DNA of 64,000 nucleotides from Hetaerina americana (taxonomy: Eukaryota > Arthropoda > Insecta > Odonata > Calopterygidae), in contig JAKTNV010000017.1 of NCBI GenBank assembly GCA_022747635.1, positions 2,529,501 to 2,593,500 on the forward strand, in the 5' to 3' direction. The position numbers and the translations under genes were made by a program. Shown here piece by piece: positions 1 to 11,930 of this stretch (its first letter is position 1; each line of letters opens with the position of its first letter). The notes beneath the pieces are model-generated. The model was not told the origin of the DNA, did not search any database, and saw only the letters and a list, made by a program, of their open reading frames with translations.

Positions 1-98
1 TGTCTGAAGAAGAAGCATCTTCATGGTGCTGGTGACGTGATTTAATGTGACGCTCCAGGTCTCTTCTCCTCACCAGAACCTTTCCACACTGAATGCAC
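1..98 (-). CDS. PRDM13: PRDM13-like exon, fourth zinc finger (partial at left edge)
   Basis: This exon encodes most of a C2H2 zinc finger, seen as CIQCGKVLVRRRDLERH followed by IKSRH and then a His, Asp and Ser-rich tail. The finger matches what I know of the last finger of PRDM13, a PR-domain nuclear transcription factor that helps specify neurons. The minus-strand acceptor AG is at 100-99, after a T-rich tract. The first base, G, completes an AG-G arginine codon left by the previous exon, so the phase is exact. The exon is open to the window edge, so the stop codon and 3' UTR lie outside. Identification rests on recalled family motifs, not a search. Confidence 0.88.
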
Positions 99-557
99 CT
101 ATTAAAAATCAAAAGAGGCATTAAGTAACACTCAACTCTCATCAACAGTGGTGCAATGAAATATGGTCATTTTCTGATTCAATATATCGAAATATGGCTA
201 GTAAAAACAAAAAATCAACCTGCATTAAGTAATGGCCACGAACACTACTTTCTGAAGGAGAGGTAAATTATATTCATCACATCAAATGCTAACAAAAGTG
301 TAATTTGAATTGATAGAAGGAATACTTCGTCTAAATCTGGAAATATGAAGTTATAGCCAAAATTATTAGCAATTATTTTATTGCATATATGAATTAATAT
401 TCCAATATTTGTAATCATTAAGTTTTGATTAAGACAACATGAAATATCCAGAAGTGCTTTCAGCATTGGCCGTTCTGTTTTTGTCTTAATGAGTGTAATA
501 GTAAAAATTATGAGGAATTATTTTTGGAATAGGATTAATGTTCAAACAGCTACATAC
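99..557 (-). other. PRDM13-like intron
   Basis: This AT-rich stretch is bounded by a GT donor at 557-556 and an AG acceptor at 100-99. The short open frame inside it resembles no known protein. Nothing else is seen. Confidence 0.8.
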
Positions 558-674
558 CTGTAAGGAGCATCTCCACCTTCTGCATGGAGGCGAATATGTT
601 TATTTAGATTGCTTGGGTCACCAAATGGTCTCAGGCAAAACTTGCATTTAAGTGGCTTGTATCCAGTATGTGTG
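558..674 (-). CDS. PRDM13: PRDM13-like exon, third zinc finger
   Basis: The exon has 117 nt: one base finishing an Arg codon, 38 codons, and two bases of a split Arg codon. It encodes the linker THTGYKP and the C2H2 finger CKFCLRPFGDPSNLNKH with IRLH, then a short Gly/Asp spacer to the next finger. The linker is the typical form between DNA-binding fingers. The motif FGDPSNLNKHIRLH is, to my knowledge, characteristic of PRDM13. The acceptor at 676-675 follows a T/C-rich tract and the donor at 557-556 is GTATGT. Both junctions keep the reading frame with the neighbouring exons. Confidence 0.9.
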
Positions 675-1183
675 CTGTGAAAGAAATATTTTTGTTTACA
701 TGAAATATATGAACCTAGGCAAATGTGGCTTTTAATGGCTAGGAGTAATTGAGTATTCTGTAGTCATTAAGTGAGACCATACTAAATTTCAGGGAACCCC
801 AAATTGAAGGAGAAATATTTTTGTCATAGTTGGTTCTACTTGGATTGGGGTTTTTCGAATATTTTCTCAGTAAAATATATCTTACCACGATGGTTTTGAA
901 AGCTGATAATGAAAGTGGTTGTCCTCTTGAAAGTAACTCTCAAGTTTTAGGATGCCCTGACGCCATCCAGAATGTTTAATATTTTTTGATTTTTCTTTTT
1001 TAAACTTATTGATATCATTTATATGGGGTACAATATTTACGAAGTTAACTATGATGCTACATGGCAGATTTTGACCAGCATTTTAGTGATTAAGGCGAAC
1101 TGATGAAAATGGAAGCAAAGGTCAGAGGAAATTGGAGAGTTTATACATATTTTATGGTAGTTTGAAATTGAATATGTAATTAC
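675..1183 (-). other. PRDM13-like intron
   Basis: This AT-rich intron of 509 bp has a GTAATT donor at 1183-1182 and a pyrimidine tract before its acceptor. No coding sequence or repeat was recognised inside it. Confidence 0.8.
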
Positions 1184-1475
1184 CGAATATGGATCTTCAA
1201 TCCGTATTTCCTCGAGTATAGTTTGCCGCAGTAAATACAAAGGTGCCCGCCTCGCGGACCATCGTTGTTTCTGGAGGAGTGAGGATCCACGATGGAGTTC
1301 AGAGGCGGTAGTTGAGATGGCAGCACTGGTTGGGGCGGAAGGGGAGACGCCAATCGAAGGCGCTCCCACAGGGCCTCTTCCGACGTCCTTCCGCAGTCCA
1401 AGCTCAAGTGTAATTTCAAGGGGTTGGGGGTTTCTAATCGGGTTCCGCATCGGTGACATACGTAAGCCTTTTCTC
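1184..1475 (-). CDS. PRDM13: PRDM13-like exon, first and second zinc fingers
   Basis: The exon has 292 nt, with two bases finishing a Gly codon, 96 codons and two bases of an Arg codon. The first finger, just after the PR domain, is CHRCGTRLETPNPLKLH with a final Cys four residues after the His (CCHC). A linker of about 50 residues rich in Pro, Leu and Ser follows. The exon ends with most of the second finger, CIYCGKLYSRKYGLKIH. One finger next to the PR domain and three at the carboxy end is the PRDM13 layout. The linker is far shorter than the several hundred residues I recall for vertebrate PRDM13. The acceptor is at 1477-1476. Confidence 0.9.
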
Positions 1476-2682
1476 CTGTGAGGAAGGATGTGGGATTAAA
1501 ACAATATTTAAGTGGATCTAAAAATCTAACTGCTAATATATTCCGCCCACTCAATGCATCATTTCATTTAGTGGAGCATACCACGACTTTCGGCAGCCTA
1601 TATTTGCAATTTGGATTGACCATTTGTTCTCTAACTGTGCGTAGTGACTTTTGAGAGTGGCTTAAAAATAACAAGGAATTTGGAAAAACCGAAAGATTTT
1701 AATCCCTATCGTTTAAGTAATTTTATTTGAATAATTATTCAATTGTATTTATTATTACATTTTCTAGCAAATTATAGCATCTTCATTAAAATAAATCTTT
1801 AAATGCCGCTTTATATGAAAGCTTTTTTACTGTCCAGTAATTGTTTGTTTAAACGTTACTTCATGGAGGATCCTATAATTTAAATGGCAAATAGAATTTC
1901 GAACAGTCAGATATTTCCTCCAAGTTCCTCCAATGATTTCACTCCAGGAGTCACAAAAACCACACACCTGCCGCATAAACTGGGTGCGTGGAGTCTCCTG
2001 GATGTGAAAGTGGGGCCCAATGAAACGCTCTTTTTTCAATCGTATTGCTCTTTGGTCATAATTAGATAGCATTTTCTATTAACTATCCTTGCTGGACGTT
2101 ATTACCGAAGATATTATAGTTTGTGAGGCTGTGCCGGTTTATGCATTAATGCTTTTACACTTAGGAATTTATTGTGTCAAAGAAAACTTACAGTGGCGTT
2201 ATTTTTTTGCGTAAAAGAGTTACGAAGTTTGTGTAACTAATGTGCACCAAGAGAAAATTAACCTCAAATACTATGGTAAATACATATTTTCGCTAAAGAT
2301 GAAGTTATAAAAGTAATAGTGCATTGGTCAATGGCCCATAACTATTGGTACTTAACGTATTAATACTTCCGCATGCTGCACCTTAATATTCTCTCTAATC
2401 CATGGAGGATATGGGACTTCCTAGAGCGGTGAATTACTGTTGCTCCGTGGTTATTGAATACCTAACCCCAGAAATAATTCTTAGAATATGATAAAGTGCA
2501 GGTTAGGGTGGTGGGCCGCTCACTGATCTCATTTATTTGAACCAAAAAGTATCTAGGAAAGCATTACGAATGCATTTGATTATCTCTTGCTTTCATATTT
2601 ACTGACAAGGGTTATTGGGAGCCAGGTGAGATCTCACTATTTGGGCATGCTTTCGAGAGAATCCAGGGTTTCGGAGGCTCAC
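1476..2682 (-). other. PRDM13-like intron
   Basis: This 1.2-kb AT-rich intron has a GTGAGC donor at 2682-2681. Short open frames occur on both strands at 1827-2072 but show no family motif, so I treat them as chance. No repeat was recognised. Confidence 0.75.
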
Positions 2683-2944
2683 CTCGAATGTTATTAGGCG
2701 CGAGGAAAGGTATTCTCATCAGCGCGAGGACTTCGGGGGCAAACCAGAGGAGGAGCTCTTCTCCCGCGGCCACTCTCCTCGTTGTCCTGGCCACAAATCC
2801 TCCGATAGCCTCAGACAGCCTCACGTTGCAACTGTGGCAGTCCTCCGCGATGCGCATTCCCCGGATCCAACTGGCGTCGCTGGCGGTAGAGGGTGGCGCA
2901 GGCGTCGATCTCTCCGGTTCCATCATTGGGATGGTATCTGTGCG
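2683..2944 (-). CDS. PRDM13: PRDM13-like exon, carboxy half of the PR/SET domain
   Basis: The readable segment starts near DASWIRGMRIAED and continues through GGFVARTTRRVAAGEELLLW and FAPEVLALMRIPF. The GEEL-(L/T)-x-W-(F/Y) core is the diagnostic end of PR domains, and the downstream Gly codon is split exactly as the finger exon needs (G|GA). The 3' end at 2683 is secure. The 5' end is not. An AG at 2946-2945 gives phase 0, which fits the putative first exon. An AG at 2881-2880 has a better pyrimidine tract but would need a phase-2 partner and start the exon at 2879. An in-frame stop near 2968 limits how far it can extend. A further small exon between this one and 4705 cannot be excluded. Confidence 0.8.
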
Positions 2945-4704
2945 CTGGCTGCGTCGAATTCGTATCTATGGAGTCGCAAGGAATACTTGTTGAATTGGAA
3001 TGTGAACGAATGGAAAATTCCGCCGATTGGCGTATCTCACCGTTTCTGATCCTGATGAAAAGGGAATTAAAAGAAAATTGCGTTCCTTTAAAAAAATCGT
3101 GAGTGATACGATTGGAAGACCTAAAATCTGGACGCTCAGTTTCAGCCGGAGAAACGATACTATAACACAATTTCATGAAGGTAGGGAAAATTCTTACGCT
3201 CTCCTATTAAGGCAAATTTTGTTTATAAAATGGAATTTATTTAAATTATGTTGTTAATAAAATGATTTTCTTTTTATTACAATTTATTATCATTGTATGA
3301 TCACGTCGATTAAAATAAGTTGAGGGCAGTATTTTAAACACGTTTCCAAAATCTTTAATTGTGCCCTGTATAAACTTATTGATGCATAACTTAAAAAAAT
3401 CTTTTGTTGCATCCCGTTAGAAAATTTCTTACAACGCACTCCTTTGATTTTAATCATGCTGAATGTTGGAAAAAATGAATTAGATTGACGGAGAAACAAA
3501 TTAAACTTCGAGTAATGAGATTATGATGAGGAGACGATCAGGTCGTTGAGTGAAATACGGATCAGAGAGGAAAGTTTGTTTGGAGAAATTGAGGAGTAGT
3601 GTTCCGAGGAGGACATTTTAGAAGTTGGGAATATACCTTCTGCCTCCAAGAAAATAGATCTATAAAGAGTTGCGTAGCTTAAAACAGAGCCAAATGAATG
3701 TTTAAATATATGTGATATATCACGCTGGAGATTTTCTTGGAACAGAAACTTTTTCAACCTCCAATCATAAATTCTATTACTTGATCGTCTGGGAAAAGGG
3801 TCGTGAGCTCCATGACACTTGGTGCCTGCAAATTGATTTGGTCGTTCGAAGGGTGAGACAAATAACAGAATAACTATAACTTACGTTTCTAGTAAAAAAA
3901 TAAAAGCGTAGTCTGGACACAAGCATATTTACGCTGTGCAATAATAGTTATAATTGATGGAAAATCCACGATTTTCGATTTTTTAGAGTTTTTCAATGAT
4001 TTAGTCACTGCCAAACAGTTTTTAACACATGCTAAGTATTTTTATATGGCCTACTTGAATATTTACATCTAAAAATAAAATTTAAAGGCATCATAACTTG
4101 TTAATATAGAAATGTAAATAATATAAAAGAATACGGTTAGTATTAGAAGTAAGGATGATGTGAATGTATTTAAAATTCACCAATGTAATTTTAAAATGTA
4201 AAATTTTGATCGAATTATATGGTGTTCATTTCTCAGACAGAGGATTTACTTTCTACGACCCGGTATTAATGGTGTATTTTGTCATCATTAGACGCAGTCT
4301 AGAAAGTAGGTCGTAATGATAAACCTGGTTTCTCAAGGCTAGTGGTTAATATATGAGTCCTTTAGACATCATAAACGTCATTTAAAGCATTCCAAATCTA
4401 CACATACTCTGAAATTCATATGATAAATTTTCCAACATTTGTTCATTGGAATCTGCATAAAACAACTGCAAGAACTCTTCAATAGAATTTTACATTTAAG
4501 AAACGGGTCATTGTTGCCTAATGGCGTTTAGTGGAAAATAATTCATTTTCTGGAAATGGGTTTTAACCAAATATTAAGAATTTCTACAAAGCGTCGGCCA
4601 GGATTGCAATGTACTGTATGGTGGAATTTGCACATTCAGAAAGAGATAGACAGGATTAGCACTCCGTTGACGAAATACTAATGGTGGCGAGATCTTTTAC
4701 TCAC
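2945..4704 (-). other. PRDM13-like intron
   Basis: This is AT-rich sequence between the PR exon and the putative first exon. Short open frames at 3290-3757 show no recognisable motif. A missing PR-domain exon could lie here, but I found none with both good splice sites and PR-domain residues. Confidence 0.6.
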
Positions 4705-4986
4705 CGTGGTGGCTCCCCTGTCTACCCTCGCCGCTGCCAGTGCTGTAGCGGTGAACACCTCGGAGGCTGCATCCGGCGGGAGGTCTTCGGCGGCCACCAC
4801 CCGGCACACCCTCCCGCATACGCCGAGGCCAGCGGCCGTGGGCACGGCGCCCTCTCCTGAGGACCAGCCGTCCCTCCAAGACGAGGCAGCAGACGCCTCC
4901 AGCCGACGCCTCGCAAGCAACTCCCGTCCGAGCAGAAGCTCATCGGCCAGAGCCGCGGAGACCACGCTGTGGTGCGCGAAGTGCAT
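4705..4986 (-). CDS. PRDM13: Putative first coding exon of the PRDM13-like gene
   Basis: An ATG at 4986 opens 94 codons that end exactly in phase 0 at a very strong donor, GTGAGTAAAAG, at 4704. The codons are GC-rich at third positions, unlike the AT-rich flanks, and this is the first ATG after the TATA box at 5056-5063. The peptide is rich in Ala, Arg and Glu, and I cannot align it with any PRDM protein. Its assignment therefore rests on position, strand, promoter, donor and phase. It might instead be the first exon of another transcript, or mostly 5' UTR with a different start. Confidence 0.5.
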
Positions 4987-5029
4987 CCTCGTCCTCGCGC
5001 ACGTGTCACACCAAACGACGAAATGAAAT

Positions 5030-5063
5030 GATCGCGGAGGTCGGGCCGCCGGACCCTTATATA
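5030..5063 (-). promoter_or_regulatory. TATA-type core promoter of the PRDM13-like gene
   Basis: On the minus strand, TATATAAG lies at 5063-5056, about 70 bases upstream of the ATG at 4986. A start site about 30 bases downstream of the box would fall near 5030 in a T/C-rich stretch with no intervening ATG. The box sits at the edge of a GC-rich block. This is a sequence-only prediction. Confidence 0.5.
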
Positions 5064-5594
5064 TTCGGACCCTTTTACCAAAGGGTGCCTATCTCTCTGT
5101 CTGCGTCTCCTCCTCCCACAGCATCCCCCACTCAGGGTTCCCCCGTCCCCTTCCTTCGGCGGAGAAGCCCCTCGGATGCTGAATTGACGGGGAGGAAGGA
5201 TCCTACCCCGGGGTGGTAGCACCTGCTGCCGGCCCTCCGTGTTCTTCCTCGAAGGGTGCGATGGGAGAACGGTCCAGATGACGGTGTCGGAGGGGGTGGG
5301 TGTCGCGGGGGAGGGGAGGAGAGTTGCAGGGAGTGGCGAGATGAAAGGGGTTACCACGCGTTTAATAGATTTCGCCCTCGAAGTTTTGCGCTTGCTTTGA
5401 GCTGGCGGGGGAGTGGGGTGGTTTATTGAATTGCCCGATGATAACTTCGCCCTGTTTCCCCCGGGGAAAGCCCAAGGAAGCACGATAAGCTCTTTGTTAA
5501 CAAGGGTTACCCGCGAGGTTTGACTGGGATTTCTGGTTGGTAGAACCGGGTTCATGCCGCAGTCACCGGCGAGTGACAACATAATCAACTCCAA
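5064..5594. other. GC-rich upstream block
   Basis: This block is CpG-rich compared with the AT-rich flanks and lies directly upstream of the putative PRDM13-like promoter. A long minus-strand open frame crosses it and the promoter but shows no domain and low-complexity composition, as expected by chance in GC-rich DNA. The most likely role is proximal regulatory DNA. Confidence 0.45.
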
Positions 5595-8500
5595 TCCCGT
5601 GTGTTTTGTTGGGAACCTCTATATTGAAAATGAGAAGATAAATCTTCGATGCTGGATATGGGAAACATTGGAGACCGGTGATGAAATACGTAGCATTATA
5701 ATAATCTGTGTATTGGTTATTTTTTGATTTCCTCGAATATTACTGTAATCTGTTCCCTATTTCTAAAGCCTACAATGCTTATGAATTATTTCATTTAATA
5801 TCTTTAGTTTAAATCTTTCGATCAAATGTTTTTAGAATTACAGTAAAAAGAGTCAAATAATTTTAATTTAATGTTAGCACTCATACAGTTGTATCAATGG
5901 ACAATTCCACGCAAATAGGTACTAATGCAGGGCATGAATACGCAAGGAAAATTAAAGATGTATTTTTTGTAGTAGATAACAGCTCTTCATATATACGAGT
6001 ATTTCAGTTCGATTATACAAGTTTATAGCTAGTCAATCACTATTTATCGACTATTACGGCAACATCGACAGCATACCTATTTATTCATTTTTGATGAATC
6101 ATTTCTGTTTTTTTTTTAACCATTATCGTTTTTTCTCCCGGAAAAACTGGGAAACAGTTGTTGCTGAATGTCTTTTGATTGTATCGTTTATAATTTTCAT
6201 AAAGTTTGAAGTTGTTTACTCGTTGATTCTTAGTCTTGTTCTAATTTCTGGATTGTGGATAGCATATGATGCGCATTCCTACTGAGACTGCTATTGTTTT
6301 TTTCATTTGTCAAAAATCTGTTGTTTATAACTATATTCAATGTAAAAATTCAGGCATAGAATATACTATGATCATTCGTAATGGAATCCCTCATGCAAAA
6401 TCGTATTTGTAATTATGTGGAGGTATCAAGCAATAACGAATATGATTTATGGTAAAAAAAATGTTTTCACTATGTTGCTAATCTTCGGTAATGGGCAGTT
6501 TTCAAATTAGTTCCCTTGTACTTGTGAATATTCAGCTTCCATATTCTCTACCTCGATGAAAATGTGACACAAGTCATTTTTTTACCTGTAAAATTACCAA
6601 ATAGCGCAGGATACGAGATCTGGACGATCAAGTGGTGGGATTGAACTATTTCTATTTGGCAATTTACAAAGAAGAAAGAAGGGTCTCAAATTTTCTGGAA
6701 ATAGTAAGAGATCCTCAAAATCGTTTTTCGGCCGTTAAAATCTGGTATATAAATTGTTCAATTTCCTGGGCAAGCAATGCATGACAAGACGCTGCGTAAA
6801 GTTCGAAAACATGATCGCTACTATCTTCACTCCCGAAGACGCACACTATTATACGATACTTCGTTACTTACAGCGGCAGGGCACGGATCGTCTTTTGCCG
6901 ATTCTCTTCACTCTTCAATTGCTTTCTGCTAAAATAATTGACCGATGACATAATCTCTTCACCTACTAACTCTTACAGGAGATTTTTTCCGTTGTAACAA
7001 ATAATTACTCAGACGAAAACAGTACATACTCGCTAATATTTGCTACGAAATGCTTTTTTTATGTGGAGTTTGTTCACAGAGAAATTTAAAGAACCATAAC
7101 AAATAGAAATTTTGCTATAACTTTATTAGAGAAATGATGACATAAAACTACAAATTTATACATTGGAATGATTATCATTCCGATTTATATCTTAACACTA
7201 ATGCCGAGGTACAATTTTTTGAGGGCTTTTCTTTAACAGGTGATTTAAAAGTTTATAACAAGAGTATGAGATTCACGGGATCATGGCGTGATCGCATTTT
7301 AGTTGATTGTTTTTGGGTATACCCTTGTGGTCACTATCATTGAGTATAGAAATATATTAATTTAGGTACTTGAGTTCACCTTGCTTCCTTTGCAAATCGA
7401 CTCCATGTTGCGAAGGCAATCTGAGGCACAGTCAAACTCTCCCATCCCTGAAAAGCCTGGAAAGATAAAACGTATTTCCATAATATTAGTATTTTATTAG
7501 ATTTGCTCCTTGGCATTCGCATGCTCTGCAAAGAAGGGGACTGGGTGAATATGAAATGGTGAATGGGGAAAAATTGTGCAATTTAGTACAATTAAGGTCA
7601 TAGAGACCTAGGTCATGAACATGGAGGAGTTAATTCCATACTCGTATAGGGATTTAAACGAATCACTTTTTTATTATCTAACCGAGTTCTGTTTGCCTTT
7701 AATGGGCATTTCTTTAGATTGAAAGCCTTCTCCATTATCCATATTCTGTATACTATACAAATTCTGTACACTACGCATACATATTCTCTGTACTATTCAT
7801 CTTGTATTCTTTCTTCTTCCTTCAGCAGTAATTTATTTGGATAAATAGCGTGACTCTTCCAGTTTTTTTCCCTAGTATTGCCTGGGGATTATTTTACCTA
7901 TTTTGAATGCAGATCATAGTTTTATTATAGTATTTCTCGAGGCTTTAATTTTTCATCTCCTTAATACAAGCTTGTATCTTTGTCAGAAATTATTTCTTAT
8001 GTTAAGGTAAAGCTAAAGGTCCGCAAATAGTAACAAGTATATCCTTTCGCCGCATGTTCATACGCTGACTTTTATATTCTTTTTCTTGATTTCTTTACCT
8101 TCTCAATACATACATTCAAATACCAAAGGCGATAATGAGCAACCTTGACTTATTCTTTTTTCAGTTGAGCTTCCTCCCTTATTGTCTTTTCATTTTACGT
8201 AATTCCAATTAATTTTAGGGTAATATACATCATATTCCAGTTCATGTTGCCGAAAGCTTTCTCCATCTTCTCTTCTACGTTGAGGCATTTAGACAATGTT
8301 AGTGTATCGCCTCAATTAATTCCTAAGACAGTGTGGCTTTATTGCTCAATATTTATAACTGAACCTCGAACGAGGAGACTCAAGAAAGAGCGGTTCAGCT
8401 CCGCGAAAGAATTGTTCAATACATGTATGATATTTTGAGTGTTTGGTGTAATAATTAAGAGGCGAGCCAAGTTATTGCTGGCTCTATGTGGACTAATGAA

Positions 8501-9060
8501 TAATCCTTTACTTGCTAGGGGATAATGTTTTACCATTAAAGTTCGGTAAAGTATTGAAGAGGGTGCAATATAAGTGAGCATTTTCAAAATATCATTCAAT
8601 ACGCTATCAAACCTTTTAATTAAATATTATGCGGTCGTTATTGGGCTCAACATTGAAATGATATTGATCGTAAAAGTATAAATAAAAAATATAAATAATC
8701 TACGTCTTCAAAACTATGTACAGTTGGAAACTGATGGACGATTTGGAGACTCAACTACTAAAAAAAGATTCCGAAAACACATCGAAAAGTGTTGGATCCA
8801 AAATCGTTTGATCCAAGCACAGATCCTGACTATTGGGATACCGTACTGCTCAAGATGTTCTTATTAATAACCGTTTGCGATGACTGAAATTTCAATGCAA
8901 TCCTGCATTTCTTGCTTGGAGCAACAGTGCTATTACAATTAAACGTAATTGTTTTGACTTGAGGCTTAGAGCAAACAAGCAGCAACTAGTTGCAAGATGC
9001 TAGCATTTTACGCTTTCGATCTATTGCCAGAAATTTGTTCAAAGAGTATCGGATTGTAGG
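5595..9060. other. Intergenic, nothing recognised
   Basis: This is AT-rich sequence with only short open frames that show no domains. I see no transposon protein and no clear repeat here. Confidence 0.6.
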
Positions 9061-9780
9061 GAAACGGAATGTCACAGGTGGACACGGCGTCGGCCAGTCG
9101 CGTGTCCGACACGCGCCTCCGACGCTGCTTTGACGGGACTTGCGCCAGAAATTCGAGAACTCGTGCGGACGCCCATCCAGGGGCGGTAGGGGAAGAAGAT
9201 GCGACTGAGGGGAAACCGGGGGAGGACGAGGGTCAGGGTTACATGTCCGCGGCGGGAATCGGCGATCCAGGACCAGGGATTGGGGTGAGGCATATATATT
9301 TTTTTGGCGTGGGGTCTGAGGATTGTGTTCGTCCGCTTAGGAGAAGGGAAGGAGGAGAGAGAGAGAGAGTGTTGTATTAATGTTTGGGGCAAGGGATTAA
9401 ATCGGGATGCTGCGCCGAATTGTGAGATGTAGGAGGGGGTGTTGGTCGTGGTGCATTGCGCTTGGAGAGGAGGAGACCCGAATGGAGGGAGAAGGAGGAC
9501 AGGTGGGTCGCGCCCAGGGCCGAGTGCGACGCAGCTGACGGATTCCCACGTCCCGCGTCCGGCCGTCCCTCCGCCCCGAGCGATCCCCAATACGACCAAC
9601 CCTCCGCTACTCTTGTCCCCCTTCCCTCCCTCCCGATAAACCATCGTGTCCCAGTGGTGGGTGCCATGGTGGCCCTGTGTGGGTCGAGTGGGGTCGGTAG
9701 GGTGGGTGAGGGGAGGGGAAGAGCAGGGGTCCAGGGAGCAGGGGGAAGACGCATCGATGCCCAGCCCAAAGTCACCTCGC
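9061..9780. other. GC-rich, CpG-rich block without a recognised gene
   Basis: There is a sharp rise in GC content with purine-rich and pyrimidine-rich runs. Overlapping open frames exist on both strands, but none has domain motifs or supporting splice sites that I could find. It could be an enhancer or promoter island, an untranslated exon, or a decayed element. Confidence 0.4.
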
Positions 9781-10278
9781 GTGATATCTTGGGCGGCTAC
9801 ATGATTATAGTCGAGCGGCTATCAGCTATATTTTGGGATCAGGGTTTTTATTAATGCGTGTTGCTGACGTCAATGTAGGCTATGACACGCGTTCGCATAC
9901 CTATCTATCTTTGATCCCGCGCCCCGAATTGAGGTGGAAAACCGTGGTAGAAAACGATCGGTTCTTTTCAACCCGAACTAATCGACTAAGCGGGTGATAG
10001 AGACTGTCTAGCCGCTCTCCTTGTTTGTAATTTCTCTGCCAGAATTATCAAGAGGGGTAAGAAATGATAAAAGCACTGCTCTTTATATGGCCCTAAATTC
10101 ATTCAAGAGCAATGCTTCTATAGTGCATGCGTTATAGCAATTTATGAACTAATGTGGTATGTTATTCCGAAAAAAACTCCCAAAAGTCAATTTCTTTCAA
10201 TTCCAAAATAGGATACGTTTATTATATTACTTCCCAATTCGATGATTTGAGGCTTTACTTTGCGAAAATTCATGATCC
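9781..10278. other. Intergenic, nothing recognised
   Basis: AT content rises again after the GC-rich block. No gene or repeat is seen. Confidence 0.5.
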
Positions 10279-10457
10279 CTGAATAAATAAGCTTGGATAT
10301 TTTTCACACAAATAACTTTATTATACTACAACCGGTTTCGACGCATAGACGAAATAATCAGGTATGTGATAATACTTGTGATGTCGCCTATGTGTAAAAA
10401 CCGGTAGTATCATAATAAAGTTTTTTGGGTGAGAAAATGCGAAGTTTATTTATCCAG
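10279..10457. repeat. Inverted-repeat (foldback) element with a hammerhead-like core
   Basis: About 70 bp at 10279-10348 is matched by an inverted copy at about 10391-10457 with scattered mismatches. Both arms carry AACTTTATTAT followed by ACCGGTTT. The minus strand reads CTGATTA, a short stem-loop segment, then CGTCGAAACC. This resembles the hammerhead ribozyme core (CUGANGA, helix II, GAAA), but it has T where the core needs G. No protein is encoded. A related element is at 24981-25160. It may be a foldback MITE or a ribozyme-bearing small repeat. Confidence 0.6.
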
Positions 10458-11280
10458 TGGCATGACTTCAAAGTTAAGGAATGAAATTATTTCGATTCAT
10501 CGTAGCAGCTAAAATTTTAGCAGCTGCTATGAAGTATTTAGCTGCAGCCAAATTATATTACTTATTTATTTCGTGAATAGGATAGTTATGAGCTTCTAAA
10601 ATATTTCGTGCATTAATATTTAAAATGACTTGACCATTCTAATTCTTTATGTTCTTTTCCTAATTGTCTGTGAACTTGTTGCTATTGTTTATTTTGTTGA
10701 ACTACCAAAATTTATTAAGAGTATTTATTGAACGTATTTCGAAAATTAAAGGACACATAAATAGTTTATTAGACTGCTAATAACGAAATTAAAATCATGA
10801 TTACACAATTGCTGTATTCAACCAAGTAGTAATTATGATGGAGTGTCGAGTTACATTCCACGTCACAAAAATCTTTGGGCCTAGAAAATTAACCATCGAG
10901 CACACATGGCAACAATGAAATTAAAACCAAGTCGCCGTAAACTATAGTTGTGAATTCTATCGAAATTTCTGTTCGATTTTCTTTGAAGCTCGTCAATAGG
11001 CTTATGTGGAGCTGAGCAACTGGAATCTCAGTAGTTGGCTTGGCAGAAATAAAAAATTACCCAACCGAGCAATGAACTTGTGACCGTCATTTATGCGTCC
11101 GACTGCTTTTACTATTTACGATTGAATCGCAAGCAAAGACGTGTAATTAGAATGTTCTGGATGCTCTATTCGACTTTGATGTATAGAATTTGAATTTACC
11201 TACATTTGCTAAAACTAGGTATCGGTATCCATGCAATTCCAGTCGCCAGAAGGAAGTTAATTAGCATTTAAGACTCGGGA
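10458..11280. other. Intergenic, nothing recognised
   Basis: This is AT-rich sequence without convincing open frames or repeats. Confidence 0.5.
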
Positions 11281-11930
11281 TGGGCAAAATTAGCGCGCGA
11301 TCATAGGCCTGTGACACGAGGGCGGAGTCACAAGCCGCGAACAAGTGGCACTAACCCCGGGTCAGCCGTGGCACAATTATCGAAATCCCGAGAGTGATGG
11401 ATGCGCTGGCCGGTCTCGGGCCCTTTTAAAGCCCTTTTAAAGCGCTGCGGGGGGGAGGTAATGGGTCGTTCAAGGGAGGTCCCTTGTCGTTGTAGGGCCG
11501 CCTTCGGACGATAAGGAGGGGAGGATGGGGAACCTGGGGTGCAGGGTGGTGTGGATGGAAGGGGGAGGAGGGCGTCGGCCCGGAGAAGGGGTTACGCTTC
11601 AAATTGTGCGCAATAGAGGGAGAATGGGTTCCAGTACAATGAATGGCGTTGGGGAGTGGGGGAGGTGGACGAGGGCAGAGGGGTGCATTTGGAGTCGGGG
11701 TGGGTACGGAAGCACCTGTGTTCCCTTTATTTCTGCGGGTCGCCCTGACTCGCCCACCCTCCCAGCACCATCACCACCACCACTACCAAACAACCACCAA
11801 GGAAAATCTCCCATCACCTTGCTTTCTCCAGCACTCCTCTCACCATCCCTCTGCCACCCACACAAACTCTCTTACACCCCACTCTTATCCTTGCATTAGA
11901 AAACTCCAGGCTCCCTGTGGGACGGCATAA
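11281..11930. other. GC-rich block without a recognised gene
   Basis: The block begins with CpG-rich sequence and holds a direct repeat of CCCTTTTAAAG near 11421-11441. It ends in a C-rich, A-rich stretch with CAC repeats. Overlapping open frames on both strands look like shadows of composition. A regulatory island is possible. Confidence 0.4.

Noticed and set aside
4240..4330. Apparent inverted repeat around TTTCTACGACC and AGAAAGTAGGTCG
   Set aside because: When aligned, the segments do not pair as a continuous stem.
4722..5594. A 290-codon minus-strand open frame across the PRDM13-like promoter
   Set aside because: It runs through the TATA box and GC-rich DNA, changes character along its length and has no domain. 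The overlapping frame ending at the strong donor at 4705 is the better coding candidate.
9069..9854. Several overlapping open frames on both strands
   Set aside because: They are expected by chance in GC-rich sequence. There are no domains and no matching splice sites.
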